This document shows positions 1 through 8,395 of a stretch of DNA of 64,000 nt, piece after piece; within the stretch, counting starts at the first letter, position 1; every line of letters starts with the position of its first letter. The notes under the pieces are model-generated. The model saw only the letters and a list, made by a program, of their open reading frames with translations, did no database searches and had not been told where the DNA came from. Made by a program: the position numbers and the translations under genes. Source of the stretch: an uncultured Eubacterium sp. (GTDB lineage Bacteria > Bacillota > Clostridia > Lachnospirales > Lachnospiraceae); NCBI GenBank assembly GCA_934358495.1, contig CAKRKO010000003.1:10032-74031 (forward strand). The letters run 5' to 3'.

Positions 1-597
1 TCACTGGCTATGGTATTGCTTGCAGCGTACATCTGCTATATTATTCATGCGGTTGTTGTATATTCCATTGCGGTAAAAACAATGGGCGGCGTAAGTCCGG
101 CAACTTTTTTCAAAGAAATGCTTCCGGCAATCATGTTTGCATTTTCCAGTGCATCTTCCGTAGGAACATTGCCGATCAATATGGAGTGTGTGGAGAAACT
201 TGGCGCGAGAAAAGAAGTATCTTCTTTTGTACTTCCGCTGGGCGCAACCATCAATATGGATGGAACTGCGATTTATCAGGGCGTTTGTGCAATCTTTATT
301 GCTTCCTGTTACGGAATCCATCTGACATTGCCACAGATGATGACCATTATTTTAACTGCAACACTGGCTTCCATCGGTACTGCAGGTGTTCCGGGATCAG
401 GTATGGTTATGTTGGCTATGGTGTTGACTTCCGTAGGACTTCCGGTGGACGGTATTGCGTTGGTAGCCGGTGTGGATCGTATTTTTGATATGGGACGTAC
501 CACTGTCAATATTACCGGAGATGCAAGCTGCTGCATCATTGTATCTAATCTGGAACGTAAGAAGGAGCAGCGCAGAGTAAAAAAAACGCAGGCATAG
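1..597 (+). CDS. Dicarboxylate/amino acid:cation symporter (DAACS family), 3' part only
   Basis: The reading frame is open from the first base, so the 5' part lies outside the window; 198 codons remain. The visible part is the C-terminal transport core of a GltP/SstT-type symporter, which takes up dicarboxylates or acidic/neutral amino acids with Na+ or H+. Seen in sequence: the serine-rich hairpin SSASSVGTLPIN, the NMDGT motif in GATINMDGTA, a glycine-rich second hairpin (GTAGVPGSG), and DRIFDMGRTTVNITGD, which carries the conserved Asp and Asn of the ion and substrate site. A short basic tail follows the last helix. No clear terminator follows; the cold shock gene has its own promoter. The exact substrate cannot be told from this fragment. 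Confidence 0.93.
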   Translation, partial: SLAMVLLAAYICYIIHAVVVYSIAVKTMGGVSPATFFKEMLPAIMFAFSSASSVGTLPINMECVEKLGARKEVSSFVLPLGATINMDGTAIYQGVCAIFIASCYGIHLTLPQMMTIILTATLASIGTAGVPGSGMVMLAMVLTSVGLPVDGIALVAGVDRIFDMGRTTVNITGDASCCIIVSNLERKKEQRRVKKTQA

Positions 598-629
598 GAT
601 GAAACAGATGACAGATCTTTCGTATTTTC

Positions 630-658
630 TTGACAAAAATATTGAAGTGTGATACGTT
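630..658 (+). promoter_or_regulatory. Promoter of the cold shock gene
   Basis: A perfect -35 TTGACA (630-635) is followed after 17 bases by TACGTT (653-658), with TGA immediately before it as an extended -10. It leaves a leader of about 45 nt before the start codon. Such leaders often control cold shock mRNA, but I see no strong fold here. Confidence 0.55.
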
Positions 659-710
659 TAAGTTGTCAATTTTGCACAGATTGTGCGCATGTTTTAGGAG
701 GAAGTATTTT

Positions 711-914
711 ATGCAACAGGGAACTGTAAAATGGTTTAATGCAAAAAAGGGTTATGGATTTATTTCAGATGCAGAAGGAAATGATATTTTCGTTCATTTC
801 TCCGCGCTGAACATGGATGGATTCAAAGAACTGAAAGATGGGGAGGCTGTTGAATTCGAAGTGATCGAAGGCGATAAAGGACCACAGGCTGCAAACGTTA
901 CACGTCTGGGTTAA
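711..914 (+). CDS. Cold shock protein, CspA family
   Basis: A 67-residue single-domain nucleic acid binding protein (OB-fold) that melts RNA structure and acts as an RNA chaperone. Both RNA-binding motifs are visible: RNP1 KGYGFIS near residue 15 and RNP2 DIFVHFSAL near residue 28. The length is the family's usual length. The start at 711 is set by GGAGGAAG eight bases upstream; an in-frame ATG at 630 would lie in the promoter and add a tail unlike the family. It is monocistronic, with its own promoter and a strong terminator. Confidence 0.96.
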   Translation: MQQGTVKWFNAKKGYGFISDAEGNDIFVHFSALNMDGFKELKDGEAVEFEVIEGDKGPQAANVTRLG

Positions 915-942
915 TTTATTTGTATAAATTAGAATGACCCCA

Positions 943-975
943 AGGGGCTGTCCGGTTGGACAGCCTCTTTACTTT
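943..975 (+). terminator. Rho-independent terminator of the cold shock gene
   Basis: An 11-bp stem (943-953 with 958-968) closes a GGTT loop and is followed by a T-rich run (TTACTTTT). Confidence 0.88.
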
Positions 976-1038
976 TGAAAGAAATTGTGTAAGAATAAAA
1001 CATACTGGAAAAAATACTAAAAGTATAGATTTGTAGAG

Positions 1039-1105
1039 ATGCACAGAAGAATATGTCATGCATTGCATGACGTGCATTTCGCAGCAAGAATGCCGAGGGC
1101 ATTAT
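1039..1105 (+). repeat. Two-hairpin intergenic repeat element, copy 1
   Basis: Nested inverted repeats pair 1039-1044 with 1072-1077 and 1055-1061 with 1065-1071. After a short spacer comes a second hairpin built on CAAGAATGCCGAGGGCATT (stem 1089-1094 with 1098-1103). The same arrangement, with nearly the same second hairpin, occurs at 45485-45551, also just after a terminator. It lies in the leader of the M16C peptidase gene, 60 bases before its start. Whether it is a mobile repeat or an RNA element cannot be told from two copies. Confidence 0.5.
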
Positions 1106-1164
1106 TGAATTTATATAAAAAAGAGAGTCTGCCAAGGGGCAGAAGAAATTGGAGGAAACGATAT

Positions 1165-4086
1165 TTGAAACCAGAATTGAGTCAGTTAAACGCGTATGAG
1201 ATCAGAGAGGAGAGAAAACTGGATGATATTCACTCAGACGGCATACTGCTTGTACACAAAAAAAGTGGCGCACGTATCTGTGTGATGTCAAACGAGGATG
1301 CCAATAAAGTATTTTACATCGCATTCCGCACGCCGCCAAAGGACAGCACCGGTGTGCCGCATATTATTGAGCATACGGTATTATGCGGAAGTAAGAAATT
1401 TCCGGTAAAAGATCCGTTTATTGAGCTGGTAAAAGGCTCTCTGAATACATTCTTAAATGCAATGACTTATCCGGATAAGACAATTTACCCGGTGGCTAGC
1501 TGCAACGACAAAGATTTCCAGAATCTGATGGATGTCTATCTGGACAGCGTTTTTTCACCGAATATTTACAAAGAGCAGAATATTTTCCGTCAGGAAGGCT
1601 GGCATTATGAACTGAAGAATCCGGAAGATGAACTGACCTTAAACGGTGTTGTATATAATGAGATGAAAGGTGCTTTTTCTTCAGCAGATGGCGTGCTGGA
1701 TCGTGAGATTTTACGTTCCTTATTCCCGGATACTCCATACAGCAATGAGTCCGGCGGAGATCCGCAGGTGATCCCGGAGCTGACGTATGAGGACTATCTG
1801 GATTTCCACCGCAAATATTATCATCCGTCCAATTCGTGGATCTACCTGTATGGTGATATGGATGTGGTAGAAAAATTAAACTGGCTGGATGAAGAGTACT
1901 TAAGCCACTATGACAGAATTGATGTGGATTCCACGATTCCGGAGCAGGCACCGTTTGTAGCACCGGTGGAGCATGAAATCCCATATTCTATCTCCAGTAC
2001 AGACAGCACGGAAAACAATACGTATCTGTCCTGTAACTGGGCGGTTGGAAACAACTTAAACAGAGAGCAGTACATTGCTTTTGATATCCTGGATTACGCA
2101 CTGCTCAGCACACAGGGAGCACCGATCAAACAGGCGTTACTGGATGCTGGCATCGGTACCGATATTTATGGTGGATATGACAGCGGTACTTACCAACCGA
2201 TCTTCTCCATCGTGGCAAAACATGCAAATGCTTCGGATCAGGAGCGTTTTGTACAGATCATCCGTGAAGTGCTGCAGGAGCAGGTGAAGAATGGGATTAA
2301 TAAAAAGACATTGCTGGCAGCTATTAACGGTTCTGAGTTTAAATTTCGTGAAGCAGATTTTGGACGTTTCCCGAAAGGACTGATATTTGGTCTGCAACTC
2401 ATGGACAGTTGGCTGTACGATGAGAATGCACCATTCCTCCATATTGAAGAACTGGGTGTTTACGCTTTCCTCAGAAAACAGTTAGATACCGATTATTTCG
2501 AGCAGTTGATTCAGAAATATTTACTGGACAATACACATTGTTCACTTGTACGTGTCGTTCCGGAGATTGGTCTGACCGGAAAGAGGGAGCAGGCATTAAA
2601 AGAAAAATTACAGGCATATAAAGCATCCTTAAGCGAAGCAGAAATTGAAAAACTGGTGGAGGAGACAAAAGAACTGGAAAAATATGAGGAAGAGCCGTCT
2701 TCTAAGGAAAATCTGGAGACGATTCCGCTGCTTTCACGTGAAGATATGAAACAGACCAGTGAACCGTATAAAAATGCAGAGGAATCCATCGCAGGTGTTC
2801 CGTATCTGTGGCATGATTATCAGACCAACGGTATCGTTTATCTGGATTTGTTGTTTGACGCGCATCATATTTCCGAGGATTTGATTCCGTATATGGGAAT
2901 ACTGAAAGTGCTGATGGGCAAACTGAACACTGCAGATTATTCCTATACTAATTTTACCGATGAAGTGAACCTGTACACTGGCGGCATTTCCAATGAAGTG
3001 AATGTTTCCGGAGATGTACAGTATACAAATAATTATCAAGTAAAATACGAAGTACGTCTGAAAGTGCTGGAAGGAAACCTTGCCCGTGGTGTGGAACTGA
3101 TCAAGAGTATGATGATTACCACTCAGTTTACAGATGAGAAGCGTATTTATGAGATCTTGGCTCAGGTAAAATCCAGACTGCGCAATGAACTCAGTGACAG
3201 CGGAAATGTGATTTCTGCTACCAGAGCATTGTCCTATTATTCCAAACGTGCAAAATATGCAGATAGCGTGCAGGGGATTGGATTTTATGAGTTGTTAGAT
3301 CATATTGTGACCAATTATGAGTCTGAAAAACAGAATCTGGTAGAAAAATTACAGGAAGTCTGCGGATTGATCTTCCAGCCACAGAACCTTTTGGTAAGTG
3401 TGACCAGTGATGAAGCAGGTTACACTACATTGAAAGCACTGTCTGGACAGATCGTAGAAGGTATGTATGAAGATACTGCAAATAAAATGGCAGAAATTTC
3501 ACTTCCGCAGCAGAAAAACGAAGGATTTCTGGATGCTTCCCAGATTCAGTATGTTTCCCTGGCAGGAAATTACGCGCAGGATGGTTATGCATATCATGGA
3601 GCAATGCGTGTATTTAAAGTAATCATGAACTATGAATATCTGTGGCAAAACATCCGCGTGAAAGGTGGTGCTTACGGATGTGGTACAAACGTAGGCAGAA
3701 ACGGCGATGTATGTTTCCTGTCTTATCGTGATCCGAACCTTGGACGTACGCTGGATGTATACCGTGGTGTGACAGAGTACCTGAAAAATTTTGATGCAGA
3801 TGAGCGTGCCATGACACGTTTTGTCATCGGAGCCTTCAGCGAGTTGGATGCACCTCTGACACCGTTAAGCCAGGGCAGAAGATCCCTGCTTTCCTATCTG
3901 ACAGGTGTAACCTATGAAATGCTTCAGGAGGAGCGTGAACAGGCACTGCATACCGTCCCACAGGATATCCGAAACCTTGCAGATACCATGCAGGCGGTAC
4001 TGGATCACAGCTATATCTGTGCCATCGGAAACGAAGGAAAATTAAAAGAAGAGTCAGATTTGTTTGATATATTAGAAACATTATAA
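1165..4086 (+). CDS. M16C family zinc metallopeptidase (presequence-protease-like insulinase)
   Basis: 973 residues, the usual size of the PreP/Cym1-type peptidases that enclose and digest short unfolded peptides. The inverted zinc motif HIIEH is at residues 66-70, followed by the family's VLCGS, and NEMKGAFSS near residue 170 supplies the distal glutamate. The second half carries the KGGAYG sequence typical of the non-catalytic M16 half that closes the chamber. I chose the TTG at 1165 because GGAGG lies nine bases upstream. The frame stays open back to an ATG at 1039, but that extension is the translated intergenic repeat. The protein has no signal peptide, so it is probably cytosolic. The gene stands alone between the cold shock terminator and era. 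Confidence 0.92.
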   Translation: MKPELSQLNAYEIREERKLDDIHSDGILLVHKKSGARICVMSNEDANKVFYIAFRTPPKDSTGVPHIIEHTVLCGSKKFPVKDPFIELVKGSLNTFLNAMTYPDKTIYPVASCNDKDFQNLMDVYLDSVFSPNIYKEQNIFRQEGWHYELKNPEDELTLNGVVYNEMKGAFSSADGVLDREILRSLFPDTPYSNESGGDPQVIPELTYEDYLDFHRKYYHPSNSWIYLYGDMDVVEKLNWLDEEYLSHYDRIDVDSTIPEQAPFVAPVEHEIPYSISSTDSTENNTYLSCNWAVGNNLNREQYIAFDILDYALLSTQGAPIKQALLDAGIGTDIYGGYDSGTYQPIFSIVAKHANASDQERFVQIIREVLQEQVKNGINKKTLLAAINGSEFKFREADFGRFPKGLIFGLQLMDSWLYDENAPFLHIEELGVYAFLRKQLDTDYFEQLIQKYLLDNTHCSLVRVVPEIGLTGKREQALKEKLQAYKASLSEAEIEKLVEETKELEKYEEEPSSKENLETIPLLSREDMKQTSEPYKNAEESIAGVPYLWHDYQTNGIVYLDLLFDAHHISEDLIPYMGILKVLMGKLNTADYSYTNFTDEVNLYTGGISNEVNVSGDVQYTNNYQVKYEVRLKVLEGNLARGVELIKSMMITTQFTDEKRIYEILAQVKSRLRNELSDSGNVISATRALSYYSKRAKYADSVQGIGFYELLDHIVTNYESEKQNLVEKLQEVCGLIFQPQNLLVSVTSDEAGYTTLKALSGQIVEGMYEDTANKMAEISLPQQKNEGFLDASQIQYVSLAGNYAQDGYAYHGAMRVFKVIMNYEYLWQNIRVKGGAYGCGTNVGRNGDVCFLSYRDPNLGRTLDVYRGVTEYLKNFDADERAMTRFVIGAFSELDAPLTPLSQGRRSLLSYLTGVTYEMLQEEREQALHTVPQDIRNLADTMQAVLDHSYICAIGNEGKLKEESDLFDILETL

Positions 4087-4100
4087 AAATAGCTATCTGC

Positions 4101-4145
4101 AGATTCCACCATTAGCAATCCGTGTGGATAAAACGGGTGGAATCT
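4101..4145 (+). other. Inverted repeat between the M16C peptidase gene and era
   Basis: A perfect 10-bp inverted repeat (AGATTCCACC at 4101-4110, GGTGGAATCT at 4136-4145) encloses a 25-base loop and ends about 16 bases before the era ribosome binding site. No T-run follows, so it is not a standard terminator; it may be an mRNA processing or stabilising hairpin. Confidence 0.4.
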
Positions 4146-4173
4146 AAGGCGATAAAATACAAGGAGATAACGC

Positions 4174-5076
4174 ATGAACGCAAATTTTAAATCCGGATTT
4201 GTTACGCTGATCGGAAGACCGAACGTAGGAAAATCCACACTGATGAATCAGTTAATTGGTCAGAAGATCGCTATCACATCCAAGAAACCGCAGACCACAA
4301 GAAACCGGATTCAGACCGTGTATACCGATGCTGACCGTGGACAGATCGTATTTTTGGATACACCGGGTATCCACAAGGCAAAAAATAAACTTGGCGAGTA
4401 CATGGTGACCGTGGCAGAACGTACCCTGCAGGATGTAGATGTCATTGTCTGGCTGGTGGAGCCAAGTACCTTTATCGGTGCCGGTGAGCAGCACATTGCC
4501 GAGCAGCTTCGCAAATCCAATCTGCCGGTGATCCTTGTCATCAACAAGACAGATACAGTAAAAAAAGAAGAAGTATTGCTGTTTATTGATGCATACCGCA
4601 AACTTCTGGATTTCGCAGAGATCATTCCGGCTTCTGCATTACATGGAGACAATACAGACACGATTATTGATATGATCTTCAAATATCTGCCATACGGACC
4701 AATGTTTTACGATGAAGATACCGTGACAGATCAGCCTGAGCGTCAGATCGTAGCAGAGATTATCCGCGAGAAATCCCTGCATGCATTGGATGAGGAAATT
4801 CCACATGGTATTGCTGTAACAATCGAGTCCATGAAGCAGCGAAAGAACGGAATTACCGATATCGAGGCAACCATCATCTGTGAGCGTGACTCTCATAAGG
4901 GAATCATCATCGGAAAAGGGGGCGCTATGCTGAAAAAAATCGGCAGCAATGCCCGTTTTGAAATTGAAAAATTACTGGAGTGCAAAGTCAATCTGCGTCT
5001 TTGGGTAAAAGTGCGCAAAGGATGGCGCGACAGCGATGTCCAGATGAAAAATTTTGGATATAATATCAACGAATAA
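4174..5076 (+). CDS. era: GTPase Era
   Basis: A 300-residue GTPase needed for 30S ribosomal subunit maturation, where it binds the 3' end of 16S rRNA. The G domain has GRPNVGKST (residues 14-22), DTPG near 62 and NKTD near 124. The C-terminal KH domain shows GIIIGKGGAMLKKIG. It starts 9 bases after AAGGAG. recO follows closely, an arrangement common in Firmicutes, so the two are likely cotranscribed. Confidence 0.98.
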   Translation: MNANFKSGFVTLIGRPNVGKSTLMNQLIGQKIAITSKKPQTTRNRIQTVYTDADRGQIVFLDTPGIHKAKNKLGEYMVTVAERTLQDVDVIVWLVEPSTFIGAGEQHIAEQLRKSNLPVILVINKTDTVKKEEVLLFIDAYRKLLDFAEIIPASALHGDNTDTIIDMIFKYLPYGPMFYDEDTVTDQPERQIVAEIIREKSLHALDEEIPHGIAVTIESMKQRKNGITDIEATIICERDSHKGIIIGKGGAMLKKIGSNARFEIEKLLECKVNLRLWVKVRKGWRDSDVQMKNFGYNINE

Positions 5077-5103
5077 TCAGCCAGGGAAGAAGTGGAAACG
5101 TTT

Positions 5104-5835
5104 ATGGGGCAGACTTGCATTCTGACAGGAATGATCCTGAATACGATGCCGGTGGGAGAATACGATAAAAGAATTACAATTTTAACCCGTGAACGCGGGA
5201 AGATTACGGCCTTTGCCCGGGGAGCCAGACGACCGAAAAACTCCCTGCAGGCGGCGACCAACCTGTTCTGCTTCGGAACTTTTGAGGCGTATGAGGGGCG
5301 TAATTCTTATACGGTGGTGAAAGCGGATATCAGCAACTATTTCCGGGAACTTGCTATGGATCTGGATAAGACATATTATGGATGTTATTTTCTGGAGCTT
5401 GCTGATTATTTCTGTCAGGAAAATAACGACTGTTTCAATCAGCTGAAACTGGTTTATCAGACGCTGCGGGCACTCAGCGTGCCGTCTCTGTCTCCGAAGC
5501 TTGTACGGGTGATCTATGAATTGAAAACACTGGTTTATTTTGGTGTGTATCCGAATGTGTTCGCCTGCACCGCCTGTGGCAGCAGAGAGCAGCTCTGGTG
5601 TTTTGATGAAAAAAGCAATGGCGTGATGTGCAGGGAATGCCAGCCGGGACCGGTGAAATATCCGCTGGATGAGGCCGCGTTATATACCATGCAGTACATA
5701 GTGACAGCGCCGGTGGAAAAACTGTATACATTTACGGTGACAGAGGAAGTGTTCGGGCAGGTTGCGAAGCTGATTAAGTATTATATGAGGCAGTATGTGG
5801 AAAAAGAATTAAAGACCCTTGCTTTTTTGCCTTAG
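5104..5835 (+). CDS. recO: DNA repair protein RecO
   Basis: RecO helps RecR load RecA on SSB-coated single strands in RecFOR repair. The N-terminal OB fold is recognised by the GEYDKRITILT and GKITAFARGARRP signatures. A C-terminal zinc site is formed by CTACG and CRECQ (four Cys). Length is 243 residues from the ATG at 5104. An in-frame GTG at 5092 would add four residues; its ribosome binding site is too close, so I prefer 5104, though upstream signals are weak for both. It lies 27 bases after era. Confidence 0.93.
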   Translation: MGQTCILTGMILNTMPVGEYDKRITILTRERGKITAFARGARRPKNSLQAATNLFCFGTFEAYEGRNSYTVVKADISNYFRELAMDLDKTYYGCYFLELADYFCQENNDCFNQLKLVYQTLRALSVPSLSPKLVRVIYELKTLVYFGVYPNVFACTACGSREQLWCFDEKSNGVMCRECQPGPVKYPLDEAALYTMQYIVTAPVEKLYTFTVTEEVFGQVAKLIKYYMRQYVEKELKTLAFLP

Positions 5836-5981
5836 GAATACTTGCAATCAGAGGCATAAACCGTTATAATTTAGAAATTGATGCAGGCAGTACCACATTG
5901 GTATGAAATTTGCGGTGTGCTGGCTGCGGAAATTACAGAATTTCATAAAAAACGTGATGTTCTGGATTTGGAGGATAAGAT

Positions 5982-6602
5982 ATGAAGAAAAGAATGGCGG
6001 CGCTTGGATGTTGTATCGGAATGAGTATGCTGCTTGGTGCATGCGGTGCAAAGCTGGATGTACAGGAGAATACCATTGCATTGCAGAGAAACGGTAAAAT
6101 TCTGGAAGCGGCTGTAGAGTCCTTTGACCAGTCTTATTATGATCAGGAGGAACTGAATACTTATGTACAGAATGCTGTGGATGAATATACCGCAGAACAC
6201 GGAAAAAAGTCAGTTTCTGTGACAGACTCAAAAGTGGAAGAGAAAAAAGCATATCTTACCCTGCAGTATGAAAATGCAGAGACGTTCAGTGATTTTTCGG
6301 GCATTGAGTGTTTTTCCGGAAGTATTGTGGAAGCACAGTCAGCGGGTTATGATTTTGATCTGGATTTTTATCCGGTGACAGATGGCAAGGCGGATACGAA
6401 AACTGTAAAAGGTTCCACACTGCTGGATGATGACGATCTGAAAGTGCTGATTGTAAAAGAAAATTCAGATCTGATCGTTCCGGGGAAAATTGCGTATGTT
6501 TCCACGGAAGGCACGGAAGTAAATTCAGAGAAACAGGTGAACGTCACACAGAAAGAGCAGGATACAGACGAAGCGGTACTTGTGTATGTACTATATAAGT
6601 AA
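5982..6602 (+). CDS. Predicted lipoprotein of unknown function
   Basis: 206 residues. The first 21 form a lipoprotein signal peptide: basic MKKR, a hydrophobic stretch and the lipobox LLGAC, so Cys21 is probably lipidated and the protein exposed on the outer face of the membrane. The mature part is acidic with alternating short strands and no motif I recognise. GGAGG precedes the start by 7-8 bases. It sits between recO and glyS, with about 145 bases before it and 105 after. The function is unknown. Confidence 0.75.
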   Translation: MKKRMAALGCCIGMSMLLGACGAKLDVQENTIALQRNGKILEAAVESFDQSYYDQEELNTYVQNAVDEYTAEHGKKSVSVTDSKVEEKKAYLTLQYENAETFSDFSGIECFSGSIVEAQSAGYDFDLDFYPVTDGKADTKTVKGSTLLDDDDLKVLIVKENSDLIVPGKIAYVSTEGTEVNSEKQVNVTQKEQDTDEAVLVYVLYK

Positions 6603-6707
6603 CTTGCTTTACCGAAGTAACCTGTAGCATGAATCAGATGAATTAGGATATAGAAAACGAAATTTTCGTTTCGTTCCTAAAAATAAATGGAAGAAAGAGG
6701 ACATATC

Positions 6708-8105
6708 ATGGAAAAAACAATGGAAAAAATTGTAGCACTGGCAAAATCCAGAGGATTTGTATATCCGGGATCTGAGATTTACGGTGGACTTGCAAATACA
6801 TGGGATTACGGAAATCTTGGTGTTGAGTTAAAGAACAACGTAAAAAAAGCATGGTGGCAGAAATTTATTCAGGAGAGCCCATATAACGTAGGTGTTGACT
6901 GTGCCATCCTGATGAACCCGCAGACATGGGTTGCATCCGGACATCTTGGTGGTTTCTCTGATCCACTGATGGATTGTAAAGAATGTCATGAGCGTTTCCG
7001 TGCAGATAAGATCATTGAGGATTTTGCGGCAGATAACAATATCGAGTTGAAAGGTTCCGTAGACGGATGGACACAGGAAGAGATGAAAGACTTCATCACT
7101 GACAATAACGTACCGTGCCCGACTTGCGGCAAACATAATTTTACTGATATCCGTCAGTTCAACCTGATGTTCAAAACATTCCAGGGTGTAACAGAGGATG
7201 CAAAAAATACCGTATATCTTCGTCCGGAGACAGCACAGGGTATTTTTGTAAACTTCAAAAACGTACAGCGTACATCCAGAAAGAAAATTCCGTTTGGTAT
7301 TGGTCAGATTGGTAAATCTTTCCGTAACGAGATCACACCGGGTAACTTCACTTTCCGTACCAGAGAGTTTGAACAGATGGAGCTTGAGTTCTTCTGTGAG
7401 CCGGATACAGACCTTGAGTGGTTTGAGTACTGGAGAAACTTCTGTATTAACTGGCTGAAATCTCTTGGCATGAAAGAAGAAGAAATGCGTGTCCGTGACC
7501 ATGATCAGGAAGAATTGTCCTTCTACAGCAAAGCAACCAGTGATATCGAGTTCTTATTCCCGTTTGGATGGGGTGAGCTTTGGGGTATCGCAGATCGTAC
7601 CGATTACGACCTGACACAGCATCAGAATACATCCGGACAGGATCTGACCTACTTTGATGATCAGAAAAATACAAAATACATCCCATACGTTATCGAGCCA
7701 TCCCTTGGTGCAGACCGTGTGGTACTTGCATTCCTTTGTGGTGCATATGATGAGGAGAACATTGGAACAGAGGAGAAACCGGACGTAAGAACCGTTCTTC
7801 ATTTCCATCCGGCACTGGCTCCGGTTAAAATCGGTGTCCTTCCGTTATCAAAGAAATTAAATGAGGGCGCAGAGAAAGTATTTGAGCAGCTTTGCAAAAA
7901 ATACAACTGTGAGTTTGATGACAGAGGAAATATCGGCAAACGTTACCGTCGTCAGGATGAGATCGGAACTCCGTTCTGCGTTACTTACGATTTTGATTCT
8001 GAGGAAGATCATGCAGTTACTGTTCGTGACCGTGATACAATGGAGCAGGTTCGTATCCCGATCGATGAACTGGATGCTTACTTTGCGGATAAATTTACAT
8101 TCTAA
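6708..8105 (+). CDS. glyS: Glycyl-tRNA synthetase, dimeric (alpha2) type
   Basis: 465 residues, the expected size of the single-chain class II glycyl-tRNA synthetase that charges tRNA-Gly. The N-terminus ([23 protein letters not shown]), the four-cysteine insert CKECHE ... CPTCG, motif 2 ([21 protein letters not shown]), motif 3 ([12 protein letters not shown]) and the C-terminal anticodon-binding domain are all visible. The ATG at 6708 has AAAGAGG six bases upstream; an ATG at 6687 in the same frame lies upstream of that site. Many clostridial glyS genes have a T-box leader; the 105 bases here show none, only a short AT-rich palindrome. A strong terminator follows. Confidence 0.97.
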   Translation: MEKTMEKIVALAKSRGFVYPGSEIYGGLANTWDYGNLGVELKNNVKKAWWQKFIQESPYNVGVDCAILMNPQTWVASGHLGGFSDPLMDCKECHERFRADKIIEDFAADNNIELKGSVDGWTQEEMKDFITDNNVPCPTCGKHNFTDIRQFNLMFKTFQGVTEDAKNTVYLRPETAQGIFVNFKNVQRTSRKKIPFGIGQIGKSFRNEITPGNFTFRTREFEQMELEFFCEPDTDLEWFEYWRNFCINWLKSLGMKEEEMRVRDHDQEELSFYSKATSDIEFLFPFGWGELWGIADRTDYDLTQHQNTSGQDLTYFDDQKNTKYIPYVIEPSLGADRVVLAFLCGAYDEENIGTEEKPDVRTVLHFHPALAPVKIGVLPLSKKLNEGAEKVFEQLCKKYNCEFDDRGNIGKRYRRQDEIGTPFCVTYDFDSEEDHAVTVRDRDTMEQVRIPIDELDAYFADKFTF

Positions 8106-8145
8106 GAACTGGATGTTTTCAGGGATAAAAGAATAGCGAAATAAT

Positions 8146-8187
8146 GTAAGATACCTTATAATCGTTTATGAGGTATCTTACTTTTTT
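8146..8187 (+). terminator. Rho-independent terminator of glyS
   Basis: An 11-bp perfect stem (8146-8156 with 8171-8181) is followed by six T residues. Confidence 0.92.
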
Positions 8188-8190
8188 GAC

Positions 8191-8222
8191 TTGATAGGAA
8201 ATTACGATGAATTTCCTATCAA
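8191..8222. repeat. TTGATAGGA palindrome directly after a terminator, copy 1
   Basis: A perfect 13-bp inverted repeat (TTGATAGGAAATT at 8191-8203 with its complement at 8210-8222) and a 6-base loop begins three bases after the terminator T-run. Related palindromes follow the terminators at 13729 and 59663. Confidence 0.6.
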
Positions 8223-8228
8223 ACAAAA

Positions 8229-8358
8229 GCACTTCGTGCAAATGATGCGCACTCGCACGAGAAGAGATTCTTGCTTTGCAAGCGTGCTCGGCGCGGGCAA
8301 GAAAGATGTGCTATTGACAATTTTAAACGCGTAAGTGTGTGATAGCACACTTTCTTGC
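8229..8358 (+). repeat. Folded intergenic sequence upstream of the double GNAT gene
   Basis: Three structures follow each other: a GCAC-TTC-GTGC hairpin (8229-8239); a nested arm pairing GCGC 8247-8250 with 8291-8294, GCACG 8255-8259 with CGTGC 8283-8287, and CTTGC 8270-8274 with GCAAG 8278-8282; and a long stem of 17 pairs with one bulge (8297-8314 with 8342-8358). No T-run follows the last stem. The region probably belongs to a dispersed intergenic repeat or is a leader RNA; it has no credible gene. Confidence 0.45.
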
Positions 8359-8395
8359 TTGCATATAGAAAAACGCAGGGAAGAAGGATAGAAAA

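Noticed and set aside
6603..6707. T-box leader in front of glyS
   Set aside because: The gap is only 105 bases and lacks the conserved T-box sequence and an antiterminator; only an AT-rich palindrome is present.
6828..7502. A 224-codon open frame on the minus strand
   Set aside because: It lies fully antisense to glyS, has no ribosome binding site and its translation looks like the mirror of conserved glyS codons.
8242..8334. A 30-codon frame upstream of the double GNAT gene
   Set aside because: It is very basic, lacks a ribosome binding site and overlaps paired stems.
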